From contig NZ_LBMJ01000001.1 in the NCBI RefSeq assembly GCF_001413925.1, positions 2,644,001-2,708,000 of the forward strand: a stretch of 64,000 bases of DNA, read 5' to 3'. The notes under the pieces are model-generated. The model was given only the letters and a program-made list of their open reading frames with translations, was not told where the DNA came from and made no database searches. This DNA is from Nonlabens sp. YIK11 (GTDB taxonomy: Bacteria; Bacteroidota; Bacteroidia; Flavobacteriales; Flavobacteriaceae). How positions within the stretch are numbered: the first letter of the stretch is position 1; every line of letters begins with the position of its first letter. The translations under genes and the position numbers were made by a program. Positions 24,588-31,737 of the stretch are shown here, one piece after another.

Positions 24588-24848
24588 ATGAATACAGAAT
24601 TTAAAGGAAATAAAGAAGATTGGTTTATTGACAAAGAGGAAACCTACACCAATGAATACGGTGTTTTATGTACTGTTATTTCAAAAATTGGAATTGTGGG
24701 TATTGCAGAAGTTTATGGCAAAGACTCTGAATCTAAAGCAAACGGCCAACTAATAGCAGATAGCCCTTTAATGCTAAAATACATCATAAAACAAGCGGCT
24801 AAAGGTTGTAATGAAGCAAAGCAAATAATATCAAAACATGTCAAATAA
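24588..24848 (+). CDS. Hypothetical phage early protein, 86 aa
   Basis: Reads [20 protein letters not shown] and contains [20 protein letters not shown]. The pattern 'a.v.g...e...NA.LI..sP.ml' is common in phage proteins of unknown function; here [15 protein letters not shown] fits. It overlaps the HNH gene by 11 bases. Confidence 0.75.
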   Translation: MNTEFKGNKEDWFIDKEETYTNEYGVLCTVISKIGIVGIAEVYGKDSESKANGQLIADSPLMLKYIIKQAAKGCNEAKQIISKHVK

Positions 24849-25320
24849 ATTACTTGATACTCTAGGTAGAAGAAATAGATCTATTGCTGATAAAACATGT
24901 GAGAGTTGTGGCAAACAATTTAGGCCTAGTAAAGAAATACAAAGGGCTTGTTCTAGAAGTTGTGGATATAAAATAAGGAAGTTAACCCCTTATAATAAAG
25001 GAAAGGGAAAAGGATGGATTAATGCTAAGGGGTATAGGGAGATAAAGGTAAACGGAATACAGTATAAAGAGCATAGGTACATCATGGAAAAACACTTAGG
25101 AAGAAAATTACTTAAAAGTGAGGATGTTCATCACGTTAACGGTGTTAAAACAGACAACAGAATTTCAAATCTAAAAGTTTTAGATCATGGCGAACACACC
25201 GTAATAACTAATAACAGACCCTACAAAAAAGGTTATAAAATAAAATTAACCCAAAAAGAACGAAATAGGAGATCTGATCATATGAAAGAAATGAGAAACA
25301 AAGCACTAGAAAACCAATAA
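24838..25320 (+). CDS. HNH endonuclease with N-terminal zinc finger
   Basis: 160 aa. CESCGKQF and CSRSCG near residues 20-43 form a zinc finger. The HNH_3 core is [20 protein letters not shown], then [15 protein letters not shown] at about 97-111. The basic C-terminus ([19 protein letters not shown]) may grip DNA. Probably a free-standing homing-type nuclease. Gene uses many rare-looking A-rich codons like the rest of the early operon. Confidence 0.85.
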   Translation: MSNKLLDTLGRRNRSIADKTCESCGKQFRPSKEIQRACSRSCGYKIRKLTPYNKGKGKGWINAKGYREIKVNGIQYKEHRYIMEKHLGRKLLKSEDVHHVNGVKTDNRISNLKVLDHGEHTVITNNRPYKKGYKIKLTQKERNRRSDHMKEMRNKALENQ

Positions 25321-25344
25321 TAACTAACCCTTAAATAAATAATC

Positions 25345-25563
25345 ATGGCTTTTAAAACTACTACACTAATGAACGCCCAAACAGCATCATATCTAAAAGA
25401 CCTTATCCGTAAAGAGTTTGATTCTTTGGATTCCTTAGGTATGATCATCAAAGGAACAGAACTAATCCAGCACGCTAGAAACCTTGGATTTGATGAACTC
25501 GCAGATGAGATGATAGACGATGCTGAAAGACCTTATGTTGAACACTTAAAAGAACCTGCCTAA
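25345..25563 (+). CDS. Hypothetical phage protein, 72 aa
   Basis: MAFKTTTLMNAQTASYLKDL, then an acidic helical C-terminus (GFDELADEMIDDAERPYVEH). No family recognised. Its stop overlaps the start of the LuxR-type HTH gene by one base, so the two are probably co-translated. Confidence 0.7.
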   Translation: MAFKTTTLMNAQTASYLKDLIRKEFDSLDSLGMIIKGTELIQHARNLGFDELADEMIDDAERPYVEHLKEPA

Positions 25564-25820
25564 TGGACGCTGTAAACACTTTATCAAATAGAGAACTAGA
25601 GGTCGCCTGGGAATGGGTTGACGGACTAAGCGCGGATGAGATAGCGGATAAGTTATTCATCGCTTACGACACGGTAAGAAACCACAAGCGCGCGATAATG
25701 AAGAAACTTAATGTTAGATCTGCTTTGGTAGTTGCAAAACTAATGGCACGGCACGATCCAGAGAAGTATCTCAACGGTTTGGGAATACTTATAACAATGA
25801 TAATCCTTTTAAATAGATAG
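25563..25820 (+). CDS. LuxR/GerE-type HTH protein of phage early operon
   Basis: 85 aa. LSNRELEVAWEWVDGLSADE then IADKLFIAYDTVRNHKRAIM and KKLNVRSALVVAKL is a complete GerE (LuxR-type) DNA-binding domain, with the usual 'LT.rE.eVl..v..G.s..eIA..L.is..TV..h...i..KL.v.'. No receiver or sensor domain is attached. It ends in a hydrophobic tail (LGILITMIILLN). It may switch middle or late phage genes, or host genes. Confidence 0.85.
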   Translation: MDAVNTLSNRELEVAWEWVDGLSADEIADKLFIAYDTVRNHKRAIMKKLNVRSALVVAKLMARHDPEKYLNGLGILITMIILLNR

Positions 25821-25821
25821 C

Positions 25822-26268
25822 ATGCAACTAGAACTAAAACACCTCGCACCTTATTTGCCTTATGGATTGAAAGCTCAAGCGTCACTTGAATTATATAATG
25901 AAAATCAAAAAGAGACATTTGATGTTCGCGCATTATCTAAGCATAGGGTTATAATGCGAGATGAATGGGAATTTGATTACGAAGATGTAAAACCAATCCT
26001 AAGACCGATATCTGATCTTAATAAAGGGATTGATAACAAGGCATACTGTAGCATTTACCCTTTAAATAAGTATTGGCACTATCATAATTATTCAAAATCA
26101 AGTACTGGTTATTTCCAATTTGGTCACGGATATGAATCTCACGAGATATTAATTGAAGATAAAACAGTCCCTTATGAGGTTTTTGAAAAACTATTTGAAT
26201 GGCACTTCGACGTTTTCTGTCTTATCGATGCTGGGTTGGCCGTAAATATTAACGATCTAAACAAATAG
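25822..26268 (+). CDS. Hypothetical phage protein, 148 aa
   Basis: Begins MQLELKHLAPYLPYGLKAQA and has a central KYWHYHNYSKSSTGYFQFGH, with many aromatic and His residues. The opening 'l.hlaPYLPYgLk' is typical of a small phage family in Bacteroidota of unknown function; C-terminal half ends FDVFCLIDAGLAVNIN, with the phrase 'hfD.f.LIe.gLAi' usual for that family. Confidence 0.75.
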   Translation: MQLELKHLAPYLPYGLKAQASLELYNENQKETFDVRALSKHRVIMRDEWEFDYEDVKPILRPISDLNKGIDNKAYCSIYPLNKYWHYHNYSKSSTGYFQFGHGYESHEILIEDKTVPYEVFEKLFEWHFDVFCLIDAGLAVNINDLNK

Positions 26269-26270
26269 AT

Positions 26271-26714
26271 ATGCAGAACCAAAAAAGGATCAACAAGATC
26301 CTAAGCTACGAGACAATAGGAGAAAGACCCTCAAAGAAGCTGGTGGAGTTTCTAATGAAATACACCAATACCATAAGCGATCTGGAAAAGGCTTACAACA
26401 AAAGCGAGTATAGCGAATCACAAGCCAAAAAAGCCCGACTAGGTAGGGTAAATGTTGATGATGCCAACCGTTTGTTATACGAGAAGATTCTAAACGTTGC
26501 ATTAAAGAACGCGGATAAGTCCTTTGAAAATGGAATCATACAAAGCTATGAATTAGAGAATAGGGATAATCCAGAACTACCAAAGCTAATCGGTGGTAAG
26601 TGGGTATTCAAAGGCAAGACCTTAAATGAGTTGTCTCGAGACGATAAACGTTTTGTAGTGCGCTTTTTAAAGGCTGGAGATATTGAGATTAACGAACCTG
26701 AAACGGTAGAGTAA
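26271..26714 (+). CDS. Hypothetical phage protein, 147 aa
   Basis: Helical and basic; MQNQKRINKILSYETIGERP, then KSEYSESQAKKARLGRVNVD. No family recognised. It overlaps the next small gene by one base (TAATG). Confidence 0.7.
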   Translation: MQNQKRINKILSYETIGERPSKKLVEFLMKYTNTISDLEKAYNKSEYSESQAKKARLGRVNVDDANRLLYEKILNVALKNADKSFENGIIQSYELENRDNPELPKLIGGKWVFKGKTLNELSRDDKRFVVRFLKAGDIEINEPETVE

Positions 26715-26833
26715 TGGGAACTACAGTAAACCAAATACCCGACAACTGGAATCCAGGAGATCCATCCAAATTTAACGCATGGATAGAAATGATAAATAAC
26801 AAAGCCTTAGAGATAAAAGGTCTAAATAATTGA
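26714..26833 (+). CDS. Phage micro-protein, 39 aa
   Basis: MGTTVNQIPDNWNPGDPSKF, then a short helix ending LEIKGLNN. One-base overlap with the gene before and 4 bases to the gene after. Function unknown. Confidence 0.6.
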   Translation: MGTTVNQIPDNWNPGDPSKFNAWIEMINNKALEIKGLNN

Positions 26834-26837
26834 GATT

Positions 26838-27335
26838 ATGAGCAACACAAAACACCACTACAGATCAGTATTTAAATCCGATCACTTAGGAAGTGCGGAT
26901 CTTGAAGAAATGGTAGAAGAAGGAAAACGCCTTGTATTTACCATCAAAGAAGTTAAGCAAGAAATGGGCGCCAGAGTAGCTGGAAAAAAAATTGATGCCA
27001 ATATCGCTTATTTCAAAGAAGATATAAAACCGTTGGTGCTTAATGCCACTAACTCAAAGCAAGTAGCAAAGTTTGCTGGTAGCAAGTTTGTAGAGGATTG
27101 GAGCGGTTTAACTATCGAACTCTACATCGATGCAAGTGTAAAGATGAAAGGTGAAATAGTTGGCGGTGTAAGAATTAAACCTACGATGCCACAAGCAACA
27201 AAGCCAAAGCTGCTGCCTAATACTGAACAATGGAAAAAGGCCAAGGATGCAGTAATGAGCGGTAAGACCACGCCTGATTCAATCCGTAAACACTATGAAC
27301 TAAGCAAAGAGCATGAACTCCAACTTACAGCGTAA
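26838..27335 (+). CDS. Conserved phage protein next to YqaJ exonuclease
   Basis: 165 aa. N-terminal two-thirds (KSDHLGSADLEEMVEEGKRL, EDWSGLTIELYIDASVKMKG) looks like a beta-rich domain, possibly OB-like; the C-terminal third is Pro/Lys-rich and then helical. It overlaps the YqaJ exonuclease gene by 23 bases. Such a partner is usually an annealing protein or SSB-like factor, but the sequence does not look like RecT or Erf. Function not assigned. Confidence 0.75.
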   Translation: MSNTKHHYRSVFKSDHLGSADLEEMVEEGKRLVFTIKEVKQEMGARVAGKKIDANIAYFKEDIKPLVLNATNSKQVAKFAGSKFVEDWSGLTIELYIDASVKMKGEIVGGVRIKPTMPQATKPKLLPNTEQWKKAKDAVMSGKTTPDSIRKHYELSKEHELQLTA

Positions 27336-27942
27336 ATGGCATGATGTTATTCAAAATAGCGATGAGTGGTTTAACCTTAGACTAAAGAAAGCCACTTCAT
27401 CAAATTTTGATAAGATCTGCGCAAACATGGGAAAGGCCTTTGGTAATCCAGCTAAGGAATATGCCGAAAAGAAAGCGCTAGAGATAGTTACAGGTCAACA
27501 TGATGAGATAGGCTATAGAAATAAGTTTATGGAACGCGGTAGCGAATTAGAGCCTTTGGCAATTGAGCGTTACGAACTTGAAACCTTTAATAGTGTTACC
27601 AACGGTGGATTTACAGAATATGGCAATTATGGAGATAGTACAGATGGAATGGTGGGAGATCGTGGATGTATAGAGGTTAAGTCTGTAATTCCTAACACTC
27701 AATGGAAAAACATTAAAAGAGGTGGTTCAGATCCATCTTATAAATGGCAATACCAAGGACATCTGTTTGTAAGTGATAAAGATTGGTGCGATTACATATC
27801 ATACTGCCCAGAGTTTCCACCTAAAAAGCAGATTCATATCTACACTATTGAAAGGGATATGATAATGCAAGAGCAACTTGAAGAAAGGTTAGAGAAGTTT
27901 TGGAATTTGGTTTTGGAAAATGTCAAAATAATAGAAGAATGA
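27313..27942 (+). CDS. YqaJ-type phage exonuclease (lambda exonuclease fold)
   Basis: 209 aa. Motifs of the PD-(D/E)XK YqaJ family are present: NSDEWFNLRLKKATSSNFDK near the N-terminus, RGSELEPLAIERYE, then STDGMVGDRGCIEVKS (catalytic Asp, Glu and Lys), and KWQYQGHLFV. It resects DNA ends for single-strand annealing recombination. Neighbours are an unknown partner upstream and a NinB-like protein overlapping downstream. Confidence 0.92.
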   Translation: MNSNLQRKWHDVIQNSDEWFNLRLKKATSSNFDKICANMGKAFGNPAKEYAEKKALEIVTGQHDEIGYRNKFMERGSELEPLAIERYELETFNSVTNGGFTEYGNYGDSTDGMVGDRGCIEVKSVIPNTQWKNIKRGGSDPSYKWQYQGHLFVSDKDWCDYISYCPEFPPKKQIHIYTIERDMIMQEQLEERLEKFWNLVLENVKIIEE

Positions 27943-28364
27943 TCTACAACCTCCAGAATGAAACCGAAGTAGAAAAGGCTAAGGATAGGTTTAACCACTT
28001 ATTAAAGCAAGGCAAGACCATTGACCTACTAGAAAAAAAGAACACTAGGACGTCAAGGCAAAACAGCGCATTGCATCTGCTTTTTACCATTATCTCAAGT
28101 CAACTAAATGAAATGGGCCAAGAGTTTACCTACAACGGTTTAAAAGGTCAACAGCTTAGTATGATGCACACGCCAGACCTAGTTAAGAATTTCATCTGGA
28201 GACCTATTCAAATTGCCTTATTTGACATTAAGAGTACCACAAAGATCAATACAGAACAGATCAATAAAATAGTAGACGTATTAGCGAAATTCTTTGGAGA
28301 TAAAGGAATGGTAATACAGTTTCCTTCAAAAGAGCAAATAGAAAATTTAATCGATAAATATTAA
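27939..28364 (+). CDS. NinB-like recombination protein (tentative)
   Basis: 141 aa from the ATG at 27939, which overlaps the YqaJ stop (ATGA). The stretch TSRQNSALHLLFTIISSQLN resembles the 'RS..QN...w....iA.q' segment of NinB, a recombination protein bound to single-stranded DNA. The rest (PDLVKNFIWRPIQIALFDIK) does not give a firm match. Position in the recombination module supports the idea. Tentative. Confidence 0.6.
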   Translation: MIYNLQNETEVEKAKDRFNHLLKQGKTIDLLEKKNTRTSRQNSALHLLFTIISSQLNEMGQEFTYNGLKGQQLSMMHTPDLVKNFIWRPIQIALFDIKSTTKINTEQINKIVDVLAKFFGDKGMVIQFPSKEQIENLIDKY

Positions 28365-28366
28365 AA

Positions 28367-28741
28367 ATGATAAACAAACTATCAAAAAAAATCCATGAAA
28401 TCAATGTGAAAAACGGTTTCTATGAGGATGAAAAGAACATAGGCGAAATGATCGCTTTGATTCATTCAGAGGCTAGTGAGGCTCTTGAAGCTGACAGAAA
28501 TAACAAGTATTCTAATGCATTAAATGATACTTGGAACACTTTAAACGGCAGCCCTAGTGATGAGGATTTTAAATATTATTTCAAAGAATTGTGCAAAGAC
28601 ACTTTTGAAGATGAACTCGCAGATATAATGATTAGAGTCATGGATTTAGCAGCATTTAAGAACATTGACTTAGAACAGCATATCAAAGCTAAAATGCGAT
28701 ACAACTCACTAAGAGAATATAAACACGGTAAAAAATACTAA
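28367..28741 (+). CDS. MazG-like nucleotide pyrophosphohydrolase
   Basis: 124 aa. The all-alpha NTP-PPase pattern is visible: IGEMIALIHSEASEALEADR (metal-binding E..E) and FEDELADIMIRVMDLAAFKN (second E..D). Such phage enzymes hydrolyse nucleotides such as dUTP, or alter the host alarmone pool. An inserted segment of ~30 residues (YSNALNDTWNTLNGSPSDED) separates the motifs, longer than in the shortest MazG proteins. Confidence 0.8.
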   Translation: MINKLSKKIHEINVKNGFYEDEKNIGEMIALIHSEASEALEADRNNKYSNALNDTWNTLNGSPSDEDFKYYFKELCKDTFEDELADIMIRVMDLAAFKNIDLEQHIKAKMRYNSLREYKHGKKY

Positions 28742-28743
28742 AC

Positions 28744-29112
28744 ATGGAAGTACAAGGAACAATCAAAGTATTAGGAGAAACAAAATCCTACGGATCTAAC
28801 GGATTCCAAAAACGTGAAGTAGTTGTAACGACTGATGAGCAATATCCACAACCTTTAATGATTGAGTTCGTGCAAGATAAATGCGCTCTACTGGATTCAT
28901 ACAATGTAGGTGATAGCGTTAAAATAGGTATCAACTTAAGAGGTCGTGAATGGGATAGCCCTCAAGGAGAAACTAAGTATTTCAATTCTATAGGTGGTTG
29001 GCGTATTGAAAAGGTAGCGGCTGGAACTGCTCCAGCAAATGTGCCACCGTTTGAAGAATATGAGCCAATTGAAAATGCTCCAGATGAGGATGATGATTCA
29101 CTACCATTTTAA
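28744..29112 (+). CDS. DUF3127 SSB-like protein with acidic C-terminal tail
   Basis: 122 aa. MEVQGTIKVLGETKSYGSNG followed by FQKREVVVTTDEQYPQPLMI and a strand-rich core is the DUF3127 OB-fold pattern. The C-terminus is acidic and ends DDDSLPF, the same logic as bacterial SSB tails (DDDIPF) that recruit partner proteins. It therefore probably acts as the phage single-strand binding protein for the YqaJ system. Confidence 0.85.
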   Translation: MEVQGTIKVLGETKSYGSNGFQKREVVVTTDEQYPQPLMIEFVQDKCALLDSYNVGDSVKIGINLRGREWDSPQGETKYFNSIGGWRIEKVAAGTAPANVPPFEEYEPIENAPDEDDDSLPF

Positions 29113-29135
29113 CCCTACAACAATTTAGAATTAAC

Positions 29136-29204
29136 AACTACTGTAGTCTTTAAGGACTTGTCTCATTTAGGGGTTGGGATGTGGTTTCGTACCCACCAGT
29201 AGTT
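29136..29204 (+). ncRNA. Possible structured RNA, three-way junction
   Basis: AACTACTG (29136-29143) pairs with CAGTAGTT (29197-29204) as an 8-bp closing stem. Inside, AGTC...GACT and GTGG(TTTCGTAC)CCAC can form two more hairpins. The element fills most of the 106-base gap before the 93-aa gene. Compact size and nesting suggest a cis-acting mRNA element; no known class is recognised. Confidence 0.4.
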
Positions 29205-29218
29205 CTAAAGAAAATATT

Positions 29219-29500
29219 ATGGAAATCTATTTTAAAAATGAAGATGGTCAACTTCAAGGAACAACTGTTCAAGGAATATTAACACATATTCTTAAGGATT
29301 CGGATGTTGAATTTGAAAACTTTTATAGTTCTGATAGCGACGATTCTACTTTTACATTAACTAAAAGAATCAAGAACAAATTAAGAATTGATATACAGCT
29401 TGAATTAAAAGATTCAGGTAATAAACTTACTGGATTTAGCATTTTCAACACACCTATTAAGGTAGTAGAGGATTGCGATCGAATGACTAAAATTATTTAA
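29219..29500 (+). CDS. Hypothetical phage protein, 93 aa
   Basis: Start taken at the ATG at 29219; a TTG at 29174 would begin inside the possible structured RNA. Beta-rich with acidic segments (FYSSDSDDSTFTLTKRIKNK). No family recognised. Its expression may depend on the leader structure just upstream. Confidence 0.7.
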   Translation: MEIYFKNEDGQLQGTTVQGILTHILKDSDVEFENFYSSDSDDSTFTLTKRIKNKLRIDIQLELKDSGNKLTGFSIFNTPIKVVEDCDRMTKII

Positions 29501-29509
29501 CCCAACACT

Positions 29510-29764
29510 TTGGAACACAGCTTTGACATACCGCCCGATACCGTAATCATAACCAGAACGTTATTTGAACAACTCATCTACAATGAGGCAAAGCGCCAAC
29601 GTATTGAGGAGCGTTCTAAGTGCGTTTCCAAACAAGAGGCTATGGAGTTGTTAGATTGCTCTGAAAGATCGCTGTTTAACTACGTAAAGGACGGTAAGAT
29701 AAAAAAAGGTGGTAAGCGCGGTACTTATGTAAAAGAATCGATACTTAGGTTTATTGATGGGTAA
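29510..29764 (+). CDS. Excisionase-like HTH protein
   Basis: 84 aa, TTG start. The C-terminal half, SKQEAMELLDCSERSLFNYV and KDGKIKKGGKRGTYVKESIL, is a MerR/excisionase-type winged helix (HTH_17) in which 'G.i......g.r.yv' forms the wing. It lies two genes from the integrase at the end of the early operon, a normal place for a recombination directionality factor. Excisionase role is inferred. Confidence 0.75.
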   Translation: MEHSFDIPPDTVIITRTLFEQLIYNEAKRQRIEERSKCVSKQEAMELLDCSERSLFNYVKDGKIKKGGKRGTYVKESILRFIDG

Positions 29765-29823
29765 TATAAAGTATAACCGTTCGGGAGTGAATTATAAATT
29801 AACTTTTAAATAGAATATGAATT

Positions 29824-30150
29824 ATGATTGAGCAATTAGACACCAAAGAAACAAAAAATAAGCCTGATCGTTGTACGGTGTTAACTACTGTGCCTGATAA
29901 ATCAAAAACCATTACAAAAAGGACTTTCAATAAGTGGCGTGAAAATTTAATGCCATTGGCACAACTTTATGCTAATATTTACGATGAAGTTGAACAGAAA
30001 ACAAATAAAGAATTAAAATACTTAATAAAGTATGGAAGTGAGTTAACAGAAACAAACTGTTGGTGGGCTGAATACAGAGTTTTTCCACTTATTGAAACCA
30101 TCGCAAATCAAGAACTTAAAAGAAGAAAACGGACTAAAAAATCATTGTAG
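29824..30150 (+). CDS. Hypothetical phage protein, 108 aa
   Basis: Basic at both ends (NKPDRCTVLTTVPDKSKTIT; ANQELKRRKRTKKSL) with a helical centre. Last gene of the early operon, tail to tail with the integrase gene 17 bases away. No family recognised. Confidence 0.7.
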   Translation: MIEQLDTKETKNKPDRCTVLTTVPDKSKTITKRTFNKWRENLMPLAQLYANIYDEVEQKTNKELKYLIKYGSELTETNCWWAEYRVFPLIETIANQELKRRKRTKKSL

Positions 30151-30167
30151 TTAACTACTTCATATAC

Positions 30168-31328
30168 CTATCCAAAAATATAATCCAGTATCATTTGATG
30201 CTCTTGGTCTATTAGATCATAACTAAGCCTGCCTATATAACCCTCATCGACTGCCTGGAACTTATGTCCTTGTATCTTTTTAACAACTACACTCCTAGCC
30301 CTGCATTCTTCGGATGCCGTTTTAAATATGTATCGCGGCAATCCGCTACGCAAGTTTTCAATCTCCAATCGTTTAGATATGAGCCTTAATGTGGTGTTAT
30401 AATTATCCCTAAAGTTTTTGAATCCAGAATCTTCAGGATGCTTGAACCATAAACCATACTTATCCAAATACGCTTTCGAGAAATCACTTAGCATATTATC
30501 AACGAGTTCACCGCCTTGCTCTTTCGATCTATTCTTATAGCGTTTAAACACTATCCTACCATCTTTTATATTGTCATCTGACAATTGCCCTAGATCACTA
30601 ATGTAATGACCGCCTATGTGTATCTGGAACAGAAAAGTATCTGCAACCCTTTTTTGGTTGGCTTTTTGTGCCTTATTACCATAACCATCATATAAAGCCA
30701 GTTTTCTAACTTGCTCTAGTGTCGGCAGGATTAAAGGTGTTGTGCGCTTACGTTTGATCCTATGACCGCTAAATGGGTTATTATCGACTATTCCACGCCT
30801 AACCGCTTCATTGAATATGGTAGAACCGGTACGCACGTAATGAGAGATGCCACCGTCTCCAGTTCCCGACTTTTTTTTGCGTGTGATAAATTGAGCCACT
30901 AGATTATAATCTACTTCTTTAATAGGCACATCGGGAAACATATATCCAAACTCCTTTTGAAATGCTTTGAAGTGGTCTACGCTCATTCCTCTATCTATTT
31001 TCTCTTGAATGAATAGATCCACGTAATCGCTTAAGGATTTGGTTACTTTTTTGGGTATGCCCGACTTAATAAGTTCCTTGGATAGTGCCAGGCCAAAACC
31101 ATTTTCATTACAGTAAACCACTTCTTTTTGCAATTGCCGTTCGCGATTTGCAATATATTCCGTTATTTTGATCTTCTTTGTGGCTTGGTATTGTCTTAGG
31201 GAAATATAGGCGTGTTTCTTTTGCTTGCTGTCATAGACCCTTATTTTTAAGGGGAATCCCTTATCGCTCTTGCGCCTAGTGTCTAGTATTATTTCCGCTT
31301 CAATCATTTGCAATGGATTTGCAATCAA
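30168..31328 (-). CDS. Tyrosine recombinase integrase with unusual catalytic box I
   Basis: 386 aa. N-terminal arm-binding region 10-90, SAM-like core-binding region 95-190, catalytic domain 200-386. In the catalytic domain Arg332, His355 (QGHKF) and nucleophile Tyr364 (DEGYIG) fit box II. In box I, where 'TG.R..El' is expected, the sequence is GGHYISDL with Tyr242 in place of Arg, and the HxxR His of box II is Gly. The gene abuts tRNA-Pro. A second ATG at 31307 is possible. Candidate arm sites overlap the start. Confidence 0.88.
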   Translation of the reverse strand: MIANPLQMIEAEIILDTRRKSDKGFPLKIRVYDSKQKKHAYISLRQYQATKKIKITEYIANRERQLQKEVVYCNENGFGLALSKELIKSGIPKKVTKSLSDYVDLFIQEKIDRGMSVDHFKAFQKEFGYMFPDVPIKEVDYNLVAQFITRKKKSGTGDGGISHYVRTGSTIFNEAVRRGIVDNNPFSGHRIKRKRTTPLILPTLEQVRKLALYDGYGNKAQKANQKRVADTFLFQIHIGGHYISDLGQLSDDNIKDGRIVFKRYKNRSKEQGGELVDNMLSDFSKAYLDKYGLWFKHPEDSGFKNFRDNYNTTLRLISKRLEIENLRSGLPRYIFKTASEECRARSVVVKKIQGHKFQAVDEGYIGRLSYDLIDQEHQMILDYIFG

Positions 31329-31378
31329 AGTTGCATTTTATTGCCTAAAGGTGCGTATTATTTCCGATTTGCAATGGA
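31286..31378. repeat. Direct repeats at int 5' end, candidate integrase arm sites
   Basis: ATTTGCAAT occurs at 31306, 31317 and 31367 (and inside int at 31146). GTATTATTTCCG occurs at 31286-31297 and 31355-31366, and ATTTGCAATGGA at 31306-31317 and 31367-31378. They lie between the integrase gene and the tRNA, as arm-type sites do. Confidence 0.6.
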
Positions 31379-31410
31379 ATGGGTGCCAATTTAAAAAGGC
31401 TATAAATAAA

Positions 31411-31436
31411 GAAAGCCTTGCGATTGCAAGGCTTTT
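31411..31436 (-). terminator. Intrinsic terminator after tRNA-Pro
   Basis: On the minus strand AAAGCCTTGC-AATC-GCAAGGCTTT followed by CTTTATTTAT. It lies on the phage side of the attachment site, so the prophage seems to supply the tRNA terminator. Confidence 0.75.
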
Positions 31437-31442
31437 CAAGTG

Positions 31443-31517
31443 TCGGGGTGGCAGGATTCGAACCTGCGACCTCCTGCTCCCAAAGCAGGCGCGATGACCG
31501 GGCTACGCTACACCCCG
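31443..31517 (-). tRNA. tRNA-Pro(TGG), probable prophage attachment site
   Basis: 75 nt cloverleaf with acceptor CGGGGTG/CACCCCG, anticodon stem CCTGC-TTTGGGA-GCAGG carrying TGG, and T-arm GGTTCGAATCC. CCA is not encoded. The 3' end faces the integrase, so the att core is probably the last 40 or so bases of the gene, restored by the phage. Confidence 0.95.
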
Positions 31518-31559
31518 ATTTTTATTTTAGTCAGTCTCGGTTCTGACTTAATTAGTTTG

Positions 31560-31643
31560 CGGAGAGACAGGGACTCGAACCCTGGCGACGGTTACCCGTC
31601 GACAGATTAGCAATCTGCTCCATTACCACTCTGGCACCTCTCC
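31560..31643 (-). tRNA. tRNA-Ser(GCT)
   Basis: 84 nt with acceptor GGAGAGG/TCTCTCC (one G-T pair), anticodon loop TTGCTAA with GCT, a long variable arm GACGGGTAACCGTC, and discriminator G as expected for serine. It lies upstream of tRNA-Pro in the same transcript. Confidence 0.95.
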
Positions 31644-31680
31644 TATTTTAAAGAACGACTACCATTTCTGAAAGCGGATG

Positions 31681-31711
31681 CAAATGTATGTTATGTTTAT
31701 AATTTGCCAAA
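31681..31711 (-). promoter_or_regulatory. Promoter of tRNA-Ser/tRNA-Pro operon
   Basis: TTTG (31711-31708) then 19 bases then TACATTTG (31688-31681) on the minus strand, a full match to the Bacteroidota consensus TTTG-N19-TAnnTTTG. The -7 box lies 37 bases before the tRNA-Ser 5' end. Confidence 0.85.
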
Positions 31712-31737
31712 GGAATAAACTCTTTTTTTATGCGATT

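Larger units (their letters stand above)
1..31443. mobile_element. Temperate siphovirus-type prophage, left end outside window
   Basis: A continuous block of phage genes: terminase, portal, protease, HK97-type capsid, tape measure, replication, CI-like repressor, recombination and integrase. It ends at the 3' end of a tRNA-Pro gene directly beside the integrase, which is the classic tRNA attachment arrangement. Genes split into a leftward operon (replication plus virion genes) and a rightward early operon around the repressor. The tape measure and HK97-fold capsid indicate a long non-contractile tail; no sheath gene is seen. Lysis and distal tail genes are presumably left of position 1. The right boundary is inferred; the second att copy is not in the window. 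Confidence 0.93.
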
